From: Fibrobacter sp.
GTDB lineage: Bacteria > Fibrobacterota > Fibrobacteria > Fibrobacterales > Fibrobacteraceae
Assembly (NCBI GenBank): GCA_024399065.1
Contig: JAKSIB010000004.1
Coordinates: 1 to 64,000 of the forward strand
Direction of reading: 5' to 3'
DNA: 64,000 nucleotides
Shown: positions 33,746 through 43,200 of the stretch, piece after piece
How positions within the stretch are numbered: position 1 is the first letter of the stretch
Layout: the number at the start of each line of letters is the position of its first letter
Program-made: the position numbers and the translations under genes
The notes under the pieces: generated by a model
Database searches by the model: none
What the model was told of the DNA's origin: nothing
The model's input: the letters and a program-made list of their open reading frames with translations, nothing else

Positions 33746-34618
33746 ATGTCATGGTTGATTCTTGCTCTTGCCTCTGCCTTTTTTCTGGGCTGCTACGATC
33801 TGGCGAAAAAGAAGTCCGTTCAGGACAACGCTGTACGCCCGGTTTTGTTCCTTTGCAGCGCATTTTACGCACTTTTGATGTCCCCGATTCTGTTGTCGGG
33901 ACATTGTGAAAATTTACCTTTACAAAGCCACTTGCTTCTGGCGGGCAAGGCTGTCATCGTTGGCGGAAGCTGGATTCTTACATACAACGCATTGGCCCAT
34001 TTGCCCTTGTCCATTGCAACTACAATTCGTGCGCTGGCGCCTGTGTTCACCATTTTCATCGCGGTGACTTTCATGGGGGAACGTCCCTTTGCCATGCAGT
34101 GGGCTGGCGTTGCCATTTGCGTTTGCTCCTATGTGGCGCTTTCCATGGCGGGCCGAAAGGAGATGGGACATTTCTTCAGTAACGGCTGGGTGATTTCCAT
34201 GTTGCTAGGAACGGTGCTGGCGGCTTGCAGCGGCGTTTATGACAAATTCATTTTGCAGCGCATGGATTTTGAACCGTTGACGGTTCAGGTGTGGTTCAGC
34301 ATCTACATGGCCCTTCTGCAGTTCGTTATTGCGGCGGTCACGTGGTTCCCGACTCGCACCAAGACCACTCCATTCCAGTTCCGCTGGACTTTCTTGCTGG
34401 TAGCGGTGCTGCTTATTGTGGCCGATCGCTGCTACTTCCTCGCGGTAAGCGATCCGGATGCCTTGATTTCCTTGATTACGGTGTTCCGCCGTTCCAGTGT
34501 GCTTATCGGCTTTGTGGCGGGTCTCCTGATCTTTAAGGAAAAGAAGAGTGCTCTCAAGTGGGTTGCCTTGTTTGGAATTATCACAGGTCTTTGCCTGATC
34601 GCTTTGGGCAAGGGCTAA
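33746..34618 (+). CDS. EamA/DMT-family transporter
   Basis: Ten hydrophobic segments in two EamA repeats span the product. Markers are ILTYNALAHLPLSIATTIRA, VFTIFIAVTFMGERPFAMQW and, in the second half, SVLIGFVAGLLIFKEKKSAL, the conserved helix 9/10 signature. The substrate is unknown (amino acid or metabolite exporter families). GTG 33737 is in frame, but ATG 33746 is more likely. Confidence 0.85.
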   Translation: MSWLILALASAFFLGCYDLAKKKSVQDNAVRPVLFLCSAFYALLMSPILLSGHCENLPLQSHLLLAGKAVIVGGSWILTYNALAHLPLSIATTIRALAPVFTIFIAVTFMGERPFAMQWAGVAICVCSYVALSMAGRKEMGHFFSNGWVISMLLGTVLAACSGVYDKFILQRMDFEPLTVQVWFSIYMALLQFVIAAVTWFPTRTKTTPFQFRWTFLLVAVLLIVADRCYFLAVSDPDALISLITVFRRSSVLIGFVAGLLIFKEKKSALKWVALFGIITGLCLIALGKG

Positions 34619-34644
34619 TGGTGGCTGACTTTTAGGTGACGCAA

Positions 34645-35190
34645 ATGATTGGTATTACAGGTCAAATCGGTGCTGGAAAGTCCTTCGTGGGACAGATGCT
34701 GCGTGAGCGCGGTTTCAGTGTCCTTGACGCGGACTTGGCGGTTCATGAACTGTACCGTGACAACGCTGATTTGCGTTCCGCCATCGCAAAGGAATTCGGT
34801 GCTGAGACGCTGACCGCCGATGGGGTGAACCGCAAGTTTATTGCTGACTTGATTTTCAAGGATGGTGGGGCTCGTGTGCGCCTGGAAGCCCTTGTTTATC
34901 CGACGCTGACCGAGTATGTGATGCAACAGAATCCGGATTTCGTGGAAGCCGCCCTCTTTGAAAATGTCCCCGAATTGGTAAAAACCTTGGACGGAATTTG
35001 GGTGGTTGTGGCTTCTGAAGAAACCCGCTTCAATCGTCTTGTAAACCAGCGTGGCCTTTCTGCAGAAGATGCCCGCCGCCGCATGGATTTGCAAAGTGCA
35101 AAGAATGATGTCGAAACCTGGAAAAAGCTTTTCCCGGGTAAGGAAATTCGATTCATTGAAAATAACGACGGATCCGTTCCGAAAATTTGA
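34645..35190 (+). CDS. coaE: Dephospho-CoA kinase
   Basis: P-loop GITGQIGAGKS is at the N-terminus, followed by LDADLAVHELY, the conserved DAD of CoaE, and a lid region VNQRGLSAEDARRRMDLQ. It phosphorylates the ribose 3'-OH of dephospho-CoA, the last step of CoA synthesis. A GTG three codons earlier is possible, but AGGTGA sits 6 bases before ATG 34645. The 181 residues are slightly short for CoaE (about 200) but complete in motifs. Confidence 0.92.
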   Translation: MIGITGQIGAGKSFVGQMLRERGFSVLDADLAVHELYRDNADLRSAIAKEFGAETLTADGVNRKFIADLIFKDGGARVRLEALVYPTLTEYVMQQNPDFVEAALFENVPELVKTLDGIWVVVASEETRFNRLVNQRGLSAEDARRRMDLQSAKNDVETWKKLFPGKEIRFIENNDGSVPKI

Positions 35191-35233
35191 ATAAACGGAA
35201 CTGGCCATCGAACGCCGTGACGTTTGAATAATG

Positions 35234-35272
35234 AAAAATGCAGTACTGTGGGAGTACTGCATTTTGTGTTTT
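35234..35272. terminator. Bidirectional terminator between coaE and GH9 genes
   Basis: AAAATGCAGTACT/AGTACTGCATTTT is a perfect inverted repeat with a short loop. Confidence 0.85.
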
Positions 35273-35294
35273 ATGGGGGATTGGAAGTAATCTC

Positions 35295-37202
35295 TTATCG
35301 GACCTGCTTGCCTCGCAAGTTGAAGTACTTCTTGACGCCGTTTGCGCCTGTGTATTCAACCTGGACCTTGTGGTCACGCATGATCAGATGCTTGCTTTCG
35401 CTCTGGATGTTATGCTTTCTGATGTTGTCCTTTGCGAAGGGAATACCCTGAAGGATGTCCACAGCGTAGTTGACGTTCGGCTTGGTGGTTACATCGTAGG
35501 GCTTGCCGGTCTTTGCGATTGCCTGAATGCTGCCGACCACGTATGCGAAAGGTGCGTTCCAGTTGATTGCCACTTCGTTGGTTGCGTAGCTGCAGGTGTT
35601 GTCGTAGTAGGACTTTGCTGCTGCACCCGGAACAATGAACTTCTTTGCACAGTCAGTTGCACCAGTGTTTGGACCGCCGGCCAACATACCGGGAACCGGA
35701 GCGTCGATGCCGTCAGCCTGGCTGGGGCGATGATGGGGGTTCATGATGGGATTTACACCGAAGCCGGTGAGGTAGGAAAGGTTCAGCGGGTTACGGCCGA
35801 GAACGTAGTCTACGATGCCTTGGGCTGCATTGAGGTACTTTTCTTCCTTGGTCAAGATGTAGGCGTGAATGAGGACCATGCCCTTGTTTGCTGCAGTACC
35901 GTTGGAACCCCAGTTGAAATCCTTGTTGACGAGAGCTACGCCGTAGCCGTTGTTGTCAAGGCTCTTCATGTATTCGTCGGCGGTGTTCACGATGATGGCG
36001 GTTGCGGTATCAACCATGGCCTTGTCGAAGATATCCGGGTTGGTGGCCAAGGAGAACATGCCCAGCATGTAGTTGTTCTGCCAGCTTTGAAGGCTTGCCT
36101 TCTTCTTGGAAATCGGCCATTTCTTGATTTCTTCGAGGACGTTTTCCTGCTTGTTAAGGCGGTACATTTCGATGAGGGTCCACAACTGAGTTGCCCATTC
36201 TACTGCGCCGGTGTAGGAACCGGTGGAAACACCTGCAGGCTGGACGTAGGCTTCATACTTGTTGAGCATGGCCCAGTGCTGAGCCTTTTCTGCAGCAGCA
36301 ATACAGGTCTTGGAGAATTCTTCGTCGAAAGGCTTGTAGATTTCGGAAGCGAGGGTCATGACTGCGGCGAAGTTCCAGGTTGCTTCTACAGCCTTGCCGA
36401 TGACGTAGCGCTGAGCGGTAGCCTTTTCCGGCATGATGGTGCCTGCGAATGCCTTGGTGGTCAGTTTGTGGAATACGCCACCGTCAGTATCCTGCATGGT
36501 GAGCATCCAGTCAAGGTTCCACTTGATTTCATCAAGAATATCGGGAATGTCGTTCTTACTTTCCGGAATATTCAGGTTCAAGGTCTTGAAGTATTCCTTG
36601 TTGTGCTGGTAAAGCTGCAAGAGGGTGTAGGTGGAAATGCCGGAGTTGACAATGTACTTGCCGTAGTCACCAGCGTCGTACCAACCCTTGGGGCTGCTGA
36701 TGGTTGCGTCAAGATCGGTATGGCCGGTAGATTCGTGGTATTTTACAGCGGTATCAGGATGACCTGCTGCGCGAGCGTAGATGCCGGCATATTCTTCTTC
36801 GAGAGCGGTAGATGCGCGCTGGAAGTAGAAGAACTTGAGGGCACCCTTGGTTACGCCTTCAAGAGCGTCGTCTGCGATAACGATGGGATGGCCTATCTTT
36901 TCATCGCCAACGTAAGCCTGGTAGGTACCGGCGGTCTTCAGTTCGGAGAAATCGATGAGAGATGCAGCAGTGTCGCCTGCCGGTTCCCAAGTCTGGGCTT
37001 CGGGTGCGGTAACGGTCAAGACAGCCTTGCCGTCCTTATCTTTGAAAACCACATTTTTACCGGCAGCGTCAATGACGGCCATTTGCTTTTGACCGTTGGT
37101 CAAGAAACCAACCTGGTTCTGGAATGCGGTTGCAGCAAACAAGGAACTTGTTGCGATGGCGGAGGTTGCCAGAGCGGTTACGAATGTTTTAGAAAATTTC
37201 AT
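35295..37202 (-). CDS. Secreted GH9 cellulase with basic C-terminal domain
   Basis: The signal peptide MKFSKTFVTALATSAIATSSLFA is followed by an Ig-like domain (residues 25-110) and a complete GH9 domain. It has GWYDAGDYGKYIVNSG (nucleophile-site Asp pair), VDYVLGRNPLNLSYLTGFG with NPHHRPSQ, and YATNEVAINWNAPFAYV with the acid Glu. After about residue 560 a Lys/Arg-rich tail (IRKHNIQSESKHLIMRDHKV, then YFNLRGKQVR) resembles the basic terminal domain described for F. succinogenes endoglucanases. It hydrolyses beta-1,4-glucans outside the cell. AGGGTGA precedes the ATG. Confidence 0.95.
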   Translation of the reverse strand: MKFSKTFVTALATSAIATSSLFAATAFQNQVGFLTNGQKQMAVIDAAGKNVVFKDKDGKAVLTVTAPEAQTWEPAGDTAASLIDFSELKTAGTYQAYVGDEKIGHPIVIADDALEGVTKGALKFFYFQRASTALEEEYAGIYARAAGHPDTAVKYHESTGHTDLDATISSPKGWYDAGDYGKYIVNSGISTYTLLQLYQHNKEYFKTLNLNIPESKNDIPDILDEIKWNLDWMLTMQDTDGGVFHKLTTKAFAGTIMPEKATAQRYVIGKAVEATWNFAAVMTLASEIYKPFDEEFSKTCIAAAEKAQHWAMLNKYEAYVQPAGVSTGSYTGAVEWATQLWTLIEMYRLNKQENVLEEIKKWPISKKKASLQSWQNNYMLGMFSLATNPDIFDKAMVDTATAIIVNTADEYMKSLDNNGYGVALVNKDFNWGSNGTAANKGMVLIHAYILTKEEKYLNAAQGIVDYVLGRNPLNLSYLTGFGVNPIMNPHHRPSQADGIDAPVPGMLAGGPNTGATDCAKKFIVPGAAAKSYYDNTCSYATNEVAINWNAPFAYVVGSIQAIAKTGKPYDVTTKPNVNYAVDILQGIPFAKDNIRKHNIQSESKHLIMRDHKVQVEYTGANGVKKYFNLRGKQVR

Positions 37203-37367
37203 TATATCACCCTTTTTTTGATTGTTCTAAATCTAGACCAAAAGAATGATTCACGGTATGGTGGCGGAAATAGAAAGTGTTTTCACTTGAAAACAGAACC
37301 CCGATTTGTTTACAAGTGTGTCCTTTATTTTGTGTAGTCTCGAATACTTGTTTTTATATTTCTTGCT

Positions 37368-37691
37368 ATGGAACAACTCATCCATGAATTTGCCCAATTT
37401 TTACGACATCACTTGACCTCCATTTCTGTGGGGATTGTTGCCACGGTCTTGATGATCTACGGGTCGTATATCAATGGATTTTTCAAGAAAATTACGCGAA
37501 AAATGCCTTTTGTGGCCCGCTTTGCTCTTTTTATTGTGCTATGCTCGGCGGGATATGCGTTTATAAGTGCTATGTTAGTTCGTTTGTTTAAAATGTTCTT
37601 GCTGACCCAGGCGGATTTGCCCTTGATCGGAATTTTGTTCGGCACATTTATTTTGCTCGCAATTCTGGCTTACCGCGGAAAAGAAGTTTAG
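37368..37691 (+). CDS. DUF3392-like small membrane protein
   Basis: The 107 residues have three hydrophobic helices. The pattern HHLTSISVGIVATVLMIYGS, then INGFFKKITRKMPFVARF and VLCSAGYAFISAMLV, fits DUF3392, a family of small inner-membrane proteins of unknown role. It ends 14 bases before the NhaC gene, so it is likely co-transcribed with it. Confidence 0.65.
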   Translation: MEQLIHEFAQFLRHHLTSISVGIVATVLMIYGSYINGFFKKITRKMPFVARFALFIVLCSAGYAFISAMLVRLFKMFLLTQADLPLIGILFGTFILLAILAYRGKEV

Positions 37692-37705
37692 ATAAGGAGA
37701 TTCCT

Positions 37706-39247
37706 ATGGAACAAACTGTCGTTGATTCATGGATCTTTGCCCAGGGCACCTTCTGGGCTCTAGTTCCTCCCATTGTCGCTATTGTCCTTGCCTTGATTAC
37801 CAAGGAAGTTTATTCTTCCTTGTTCCTTGGCGTGGTCATGGGCGGCTTGTTCATTAGCCAGGGAAGTTTCCCTGCGTTCCTGGATGCTGTTTTCAAGGAT
37901 GGCATGATCAAGCAGGTTACCGATGCGGGTAACGTTGGTATTTTATTCTTCCTGGTGATTCTCGGAACTATGGTTGCCTTGATGAACAAGGCGGGCGGTT
38001 CTGCCGCGTTTGGTAACTGGGCCAAGAAACATATCAAGACAAAGGTGGGGGCGCAGATTGCTACCGTTTGCCTGGGTATCTTGATTTTTGTGGATGACTA
38101 TTTCAACTGCCTTACCGTGGGTAGCGTGATGCGTCCGGTAACAGACAAGTTCAAGGTGAGTCACGAAAAGTTGGCTTACCTGATTGACTCTACTGCTGCT
38201 CCCATTTGCATTATTGCGCCGATCAGTTCCTGGGCTGCTGCGGTGACGGGCTTTGTGGATGGTGAAGATGGTCTCGGACTTTTCGTGAAGGCTATTCCCT
38301 TCAACTTCTATGCCCTCTTTACTTTGGTGGCCATGTTCGCGTTGATTTTGCTGAATGTGGAATTTGGCCCTATGCGCCGTTATGAAGATGCGGAAAAGGT
38401 TTTGGATGCCCAGATGAAGGAAGTCCGCAAGCCCGAAGGAAAGGGCGGCGTTATTGATCTTGTTTTCCCCATTGTGTGCCTGATTGTTTTCTGCGTTATT
38501 GGAATGATTTACACCGGCGGATTCTTCTCCAGCGGTGATGCCCACAAGGGCTTTATTCAGGCTTTCGCCGACTGCAATGCCTCTGTTGGCTTAGTGCTGG
38601 GTAGCTTTGCCGCCTTCCTGCTGACTGTCCTTTGGTACTTGTGCCGCAAGGTTCTTAGCTTTAACAAGTGCCTGGAATGCTTGCCCGATGGTTTCAAGGC
38701 CATGGTGCCCGCTATCTTGATCTTGACTCTGGCATGGAGCTTGAAGGGTACTACCGATGCTCTGGGCGCCAAGGAATTTGTAGCTGGCATTGTTTCCAGC
38801 AGCGCTACAGGATTTATGAATTTCATGCCGGCACTGATTTTCTTGATTGCCATTTTCCTGGCTTTTGCAACAGGAACTTCCTGGGGCACTTTCGGAATCT
38901 TGATTCCTATTGTGGTAGCAGCCTTTAGTGGCGTAGATTACCAGTTGATGGTGATTTCCATTTCTGCTTGCATGGCTGGCGCTGTTTGCGGCGACCATAT
39001 TTCACCCATTTCCGATACCACCATTATGGCTAGCGCTGGAGCCCAATGTAATCACGTGAACCATGTGAACACCCAGCTGCCCTATGCGCTGAGCGTGGCA
39101 GGGATCAGCTTTATTTCCTTTATTGTGGCTGGTGTTACCCGTAGCGCAGTACTTTCCCTTGCCTTGGGTGTGGTGCTGATTGTGGGTGGCCTCTTCATTA
39201 TGAAGAAGAAAAAGGTGTACTTTAATCCTTTGAAGAAGAAGGATTGA
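37706..39247 (+). CDS. NhaC-family Na+/H+ antiporter
   Basis: There are about twelve membrane segments over 513 residues. FWALVPPIVAIVLALITKEV at the N-terminus, ILIFVDDYFNCLTVGSVMRP, STAAPICIIAPISSWAA, and AVCGDHISPISDTTIMASAG near the C-terminus are the conserved blocks of NhaC-type antiporters (ion-transporter superfamily). It is probably for sodium extrusion, or malate-Na/lactate exchange in some relatives. AAGGAG lies 7 bases before the ATG. Its 3' end overlaps the convergent EamA gene by 26 bases. Confidence 0.9.
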   Translation: MEQTVVDSWIFAQGTFWALVPPIVAIVLALITKEVYSSLFLGVVMGGLFISQGSFPAFLDAVFKDGMIKQVTDAGNVGILFFLVILGTMVALMNKAGGSAAFGNWAKKHIKTKVGAQIATVCLGILIFVDDYFNCLTVGSVMRPVTDKFKVSHEKLAYLIDSTAAPICIIAPISSWAAAVTGFVDGEDGLGLFVKAIPFNFYALFTLVAMFALILLNVEFGPMRRYEDAEKVLDAQMKEVRKPEGKGGVIDLVFPIVCLIVFCVIGMIYTGGFFSSGDAHKGFIQAFADCNASVGLVLGSFAAFLLTVLWYLCRKVLSFNKCLECLPDGFKAMVPAILILTLAWSLKGTTDALGAKEFVAGIVSSSATGFMNFMPALIFLIAIFLAFATGTSWGTFGILIPIVVAAFSGVDYQLMVISISACMAGAVCGDHISPISDTTIMASAGAQCNHVNHVNTQLPYALSVAGISFISFIVAGVTRSAVLSLALGVVLIVGGLFIMKKKKVYFNPLKKKD

Positions 39248-40142
39248 TTTGGGCCAGTACAATGGCCACGGCCATGATAATGCAGCCTAAGGCTTCTTGA
39301 GTGTTGAGGCGTTCCCCAAGAACGACCCAGCCGGCAAGAACAGCGAATACAGATTCCAAGCTCATCAGTAGCGATGCTACGGTGGGCTTTATTTTATTCT
39401 GGGCTACAATTTGCAGGGTGAATGCGACGCCACTTGAAAGAACTGCGGCGTACAGCAGCGGAATCCATGCGTTAACATGGGTGTATATTTCTACGGCGCT
39501 GGCTAGGCCCGCAGCGGAACATTTCATGTCTACAAAGAACATGGGGAAGGCGCTCAAAACGCAGGCCACCAAACATTGAATTGCAGAAAGTCGAACGTTG
39601 TCTACCTCGGTTCCGTACTTGTCCACAATGAGAATCTGGGTGGCGAAGGACAACGCACAAAGAAGCAGTACGCCGTCAGAAAGCTGAATGGAAAATCCTT
39701 CCTTGATGCAAAGAAGATAAAGGCCGACTACGGTCAATCCGACGCAAATCCAATTCTTTGCAGAAATCTTTTTCCCGATCAATACGCTTAGAACAGGAAC
39801 CAGTACGATGTAGCAGGTGGTCAAGAATCCGGACTTGCCGGCGGATGTCCCCAGGTACAGTCCCAACTGCTGAAAGTTTGTTCCGAAGGCCAGGGCGATG
39901 CCGCAAAGAATGCCTGCCTTCCAAAGCTTCTTTGTGTCTGCAGAATTCTTGGGCTTGCGCGGGCTCTTGCCTGCAAAATCCAGAATTCGGGCCAGGCCAA
40001 ACAGCAAGAATGTGGCGATGAAGTTGCGGACACAGGTGAAAACAAAAGGACCTGCACTGTTGCCTTCTGCTTGGGCAACAAAGGTGGTGCCCCAGATAAA
40101 AGCTGCAAGAACCAATAAGAAACTGTAACCTAAATTCGCCAT
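39222..40142 (-). CDS. EamA/DMT-family transporter
   Basis: Ten hydrophobic segments and a duplicated EamA domain are present. FIWGTTFVAQAEGNSAGPFV and TACYIVLVPVLSVLIGKKIS-like helix (LTTCYIVLVPVLSVLIGKKI) mark the first half. KPTVASLLMSLESVFAVLAG with WVVLGERLNTQEALGC marks the second. The substrate is unknown. It overlaps the 3' end of the NhaC gene tail to tail. Confidence 0.88.
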   Translation of the reverse strand: MANLGYSFLLVLAAFIWGTTFVAQAEGNSAGPFVFTCVRNFIATFLLFGLARILDFAGKSPRKPKNSADTKKLWKAGILCGIALAFGTNFQQLGLYLGTSAGKSGFLTTCYIVLVPVLSVLIGKKISAKNWICVGLTVVGLYLLCIKEGFSIQLSDGVLLLCALSFATQILIVDKYGTEVDNVRLSAIQCLVACVLSAFPMFFVDMKCSAAGLASAVEIYTHVNAWIPLLYAAVLSSGVAFTLQIVAQNKIKPTVASLLMSLESVFAVLAGWVVLGERLNTQEALGCIIMAVAIVLAQINPSSSKD

Positions 40143-40283
40143 GGCCCATATATAGCAAATACCTTGTTTGTAAACATTTTTTATTTGTAAATAAAGGTGG
40201 GGTTATGTAAAAAGAAAGTGGAAACCCTTTGCTTGAAAAGCGGGGTTTTATACTTTTGTTTTCGGTGTGTGGAGGAGGATAGT

Positions 40284-43200
40284 ATGCCCGGTAAATCGGC
40301 ACTGTTTTTTTCCCTTTGCGCAGGCTTGGCTCTGAGTGTTTCAGCTACCGCTGCGTCAGTTACTCCCGCAACTCCAGTCTTGGACGAGGCGGACAATTGC
40401 TACCAAATTTCCAACGCAGCTGAATTGTACGGCTTTGCTGCCATTGTTAACGGCACTAATGGCAATACCAAGAATATGGCTGCCTGCGGTAAGCTTACCC
40501 AGGATGTTGTTATAAACGAGAACGTTCTTGATGCTGACGGCTCTGTGAACGCAACGGATTCTGCAAGCTTCGCAAAATGGACTCCCATTGATACTTTGTC
40601 TGGCGTGTTCGATGGTCAGGGCCATAAGATTTCGGGCCTTTATTATTATAAATCTAATGCGAACTCCGTCGGCTTTATTAATGTATTGACTGGCGGCACG
40701 GAAGAGTCTCCTGTCGTAGTGAAAAACCTTGAAATTGCGGGTTCATATTTCGGTGCTAGAGACCAGATAGGTGGCTTTGCCCATTCCGCCCAATATGGCG
40801 TTATCCAGATTTACAACTGCGTATTCTCTAGTACAATCGAAGGAAGGTATGTGCATGGAGGCATTGTGGCTCGTGCAAATACAAATTCCAAGCTTTATGT
40901 AGACAATTGCCTGTTTAACGGAAAAATTTCTGGCGAGACCAATACAGGGGGCCTTGTCGGACAAACTTTGGGTGGCTCCCTTTTCCTGAACAATAGTGTG
41001 GCCGTGGGTACTGTGATTTACACAGGAACTGGCTCTGCACTGACCAGGGGCGTGAATGTTCTTTTTGGAGACAAGTACAGCGGCTCTGCGGTCATCGAAA
41101 ACTGCTTCTATCTGGAATCCGCGGCTATCAATGAAATTGGCGGTACAGCAGTAACGGCAGCCCAGCTGGCCGATGGCTCTGTCACCAAGGCATTACGAAT
41201 TTACCAGGATCTCAATCGCGGTGTAGATGGTTCCGTTTGGGGTCAGAAAGTGGGCACGGATGCATATCCCATACTGAGTGGAAAATTGGAAGGTTACACT
41301 GGAACTACCGCAAGCATTGTTTTCCATACTTACTCCGGTGACGAAACCGTTTACGCTTCCGAGTATGTTCCTGGTTACAAGGTTGTTCTTCCTAAGGCTT
41401 ATCGCGAGGGCTACCAGTTTATGGGCTGGTTCGCCAACAGTAGTTTTGGCGGGTCCGTAATGACCGAAATTCCTCCCAATGCTTCGGGCAAGCAGGAATT
41501 TTGGGCAAAGTTTGCCAAAATCTACAAGGTGACTTTGAATGTAGAAGACGGAACAATTGATTCTGCCAATGTTTCCGCATACACCGAAGGCATTGGTGCA
41601 GCCCTTCCTAAGAAGGTCCGCCGTTCTGGCTACATGTTCAGGGGCTGGATTCTTGATGGTGATGCCAGCGAAACCTTTGTGGATTCCATTACGACAAAGA
41701 TGTCCGGTGACTTGAAGTTCAACGCTTCTTGGTTTGAGGTGAAGGCTCCTTCCAAGAATTCTGATGGTTGCTACGAGATTTCCTCCTCCGCAGAACTTTA
41801 TGGCTTTGCAGGTCTTATTAATGGCATTTATGGCATGACCAAGTCTACCGTAAATTGCGCTAAGCTTACTGCAGATATCGAAGTGAACAAGAATGTCCTT
41901 AAGGCTGATGGAACCCTGGATTCATCAAAGATTGCATCCTTTGTTTCTTGGAATCCTATTGATGGCTTCTCTGGCAAGTTCGATGGTCAGGGTCATAAGA
42001 TTTCTGGCCTTTATAGCGTGAGTAACGGAGCTAATGGAGGCTTGTTCGGATTAGTCAAGGGTGGCATTACCGTAAATCCAGTGATCGTTAAAAACGTGGG
42101 CCTGGTGGATTCCTATATCTATGGATCCTATTACACTGGTGGCTTGATTGGTGCAACGGATCAGAGTACCGTACTCCTCGTTGAAAACTGTTATAACGAG
42201 GCAAATGTTGTTGCTAACGGTACTGCTGCAGGAATTATTGGTTTCGTTCACTACTTGAGTGATGCGACCATTGTAAACTGCTATAACCTTGGAGCAATTC
42301 ATAGTGCCGCCAGTTACAGCGCGGGTATCAACGCTCATCAGGGTAGTACTGTTACCCTGAAAATGGCGAACTGCTATAACCTGGGAACTATTACTTCTGG
42401 TTATTCTAGCTACCGTAGGATGCTGATTTATTCAAAACCCACCTACCTTACCATGGAAAACTGCTTCTATGACAAGGCTAAGGGCAATAAGGAAAATGGG
42501 GGCTTTGGCGCTACTCCGGAACAGTTTGAAAATGGTACTGTGGCAACAATGCTTCGTGAAGGAACTTTCGGAATCCATGATGGCTCAATCTGGGGTCAGG
42601 ATGTAGGTTCCGATTCCTATCCCTTGTTCCGTAGTGCAATTTCTAATTCCAAGGCGGTGAAGCATGCGGTTACATTCCACACCTACGAAGGCGACAAGGT
42701 TTCGTATTTCGATACCTACGTTGAGGGCTTTTCCAAGGCTCTTCCGGTTACGAATCGTGAGGCATACTCTTTCAGAGGCTGGTTTGATAACGCTGAATTT
42801 ACCGGCGTCAAGGTGGATTCCATTTTGGCTTCTGCCACCACAGATCAGGAATTTTGGGCAAAGTACGAAAGACTGTTTACTGTAACCTTGAATACAAACG
42901 GCGGTACCATTGTTTCTGACAACGTGACCGAATATGTAGAAGGGATTGGAGCAAAGCTTCCTAAGAACGTGACCCAGAATAACAAGGTGTTCATGGGCTG
43001 GTATACCGACGAAGAATTTTCTGGATCTCCTGTATCCAACATTTCTACGACAGACGAGGGTAACAAGACTTTCTATGCAAAGTGGATGACATTGAAGGTC
43101 CCTCAGCTGGAAGATGGCTGCTATGTCATTTCCGATGTGACGGAACTTTACGCCTACGCCGCCATGATTAACGGTACTAGTGGCTACAGCAAGACCCCGA

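Noticed and set aside
35238-37337. Plus-strand ORF of 699 codons
   Set aside because: It is antisense to the GH9 cellulase, which has a signal peptide and all catalytic motifs.
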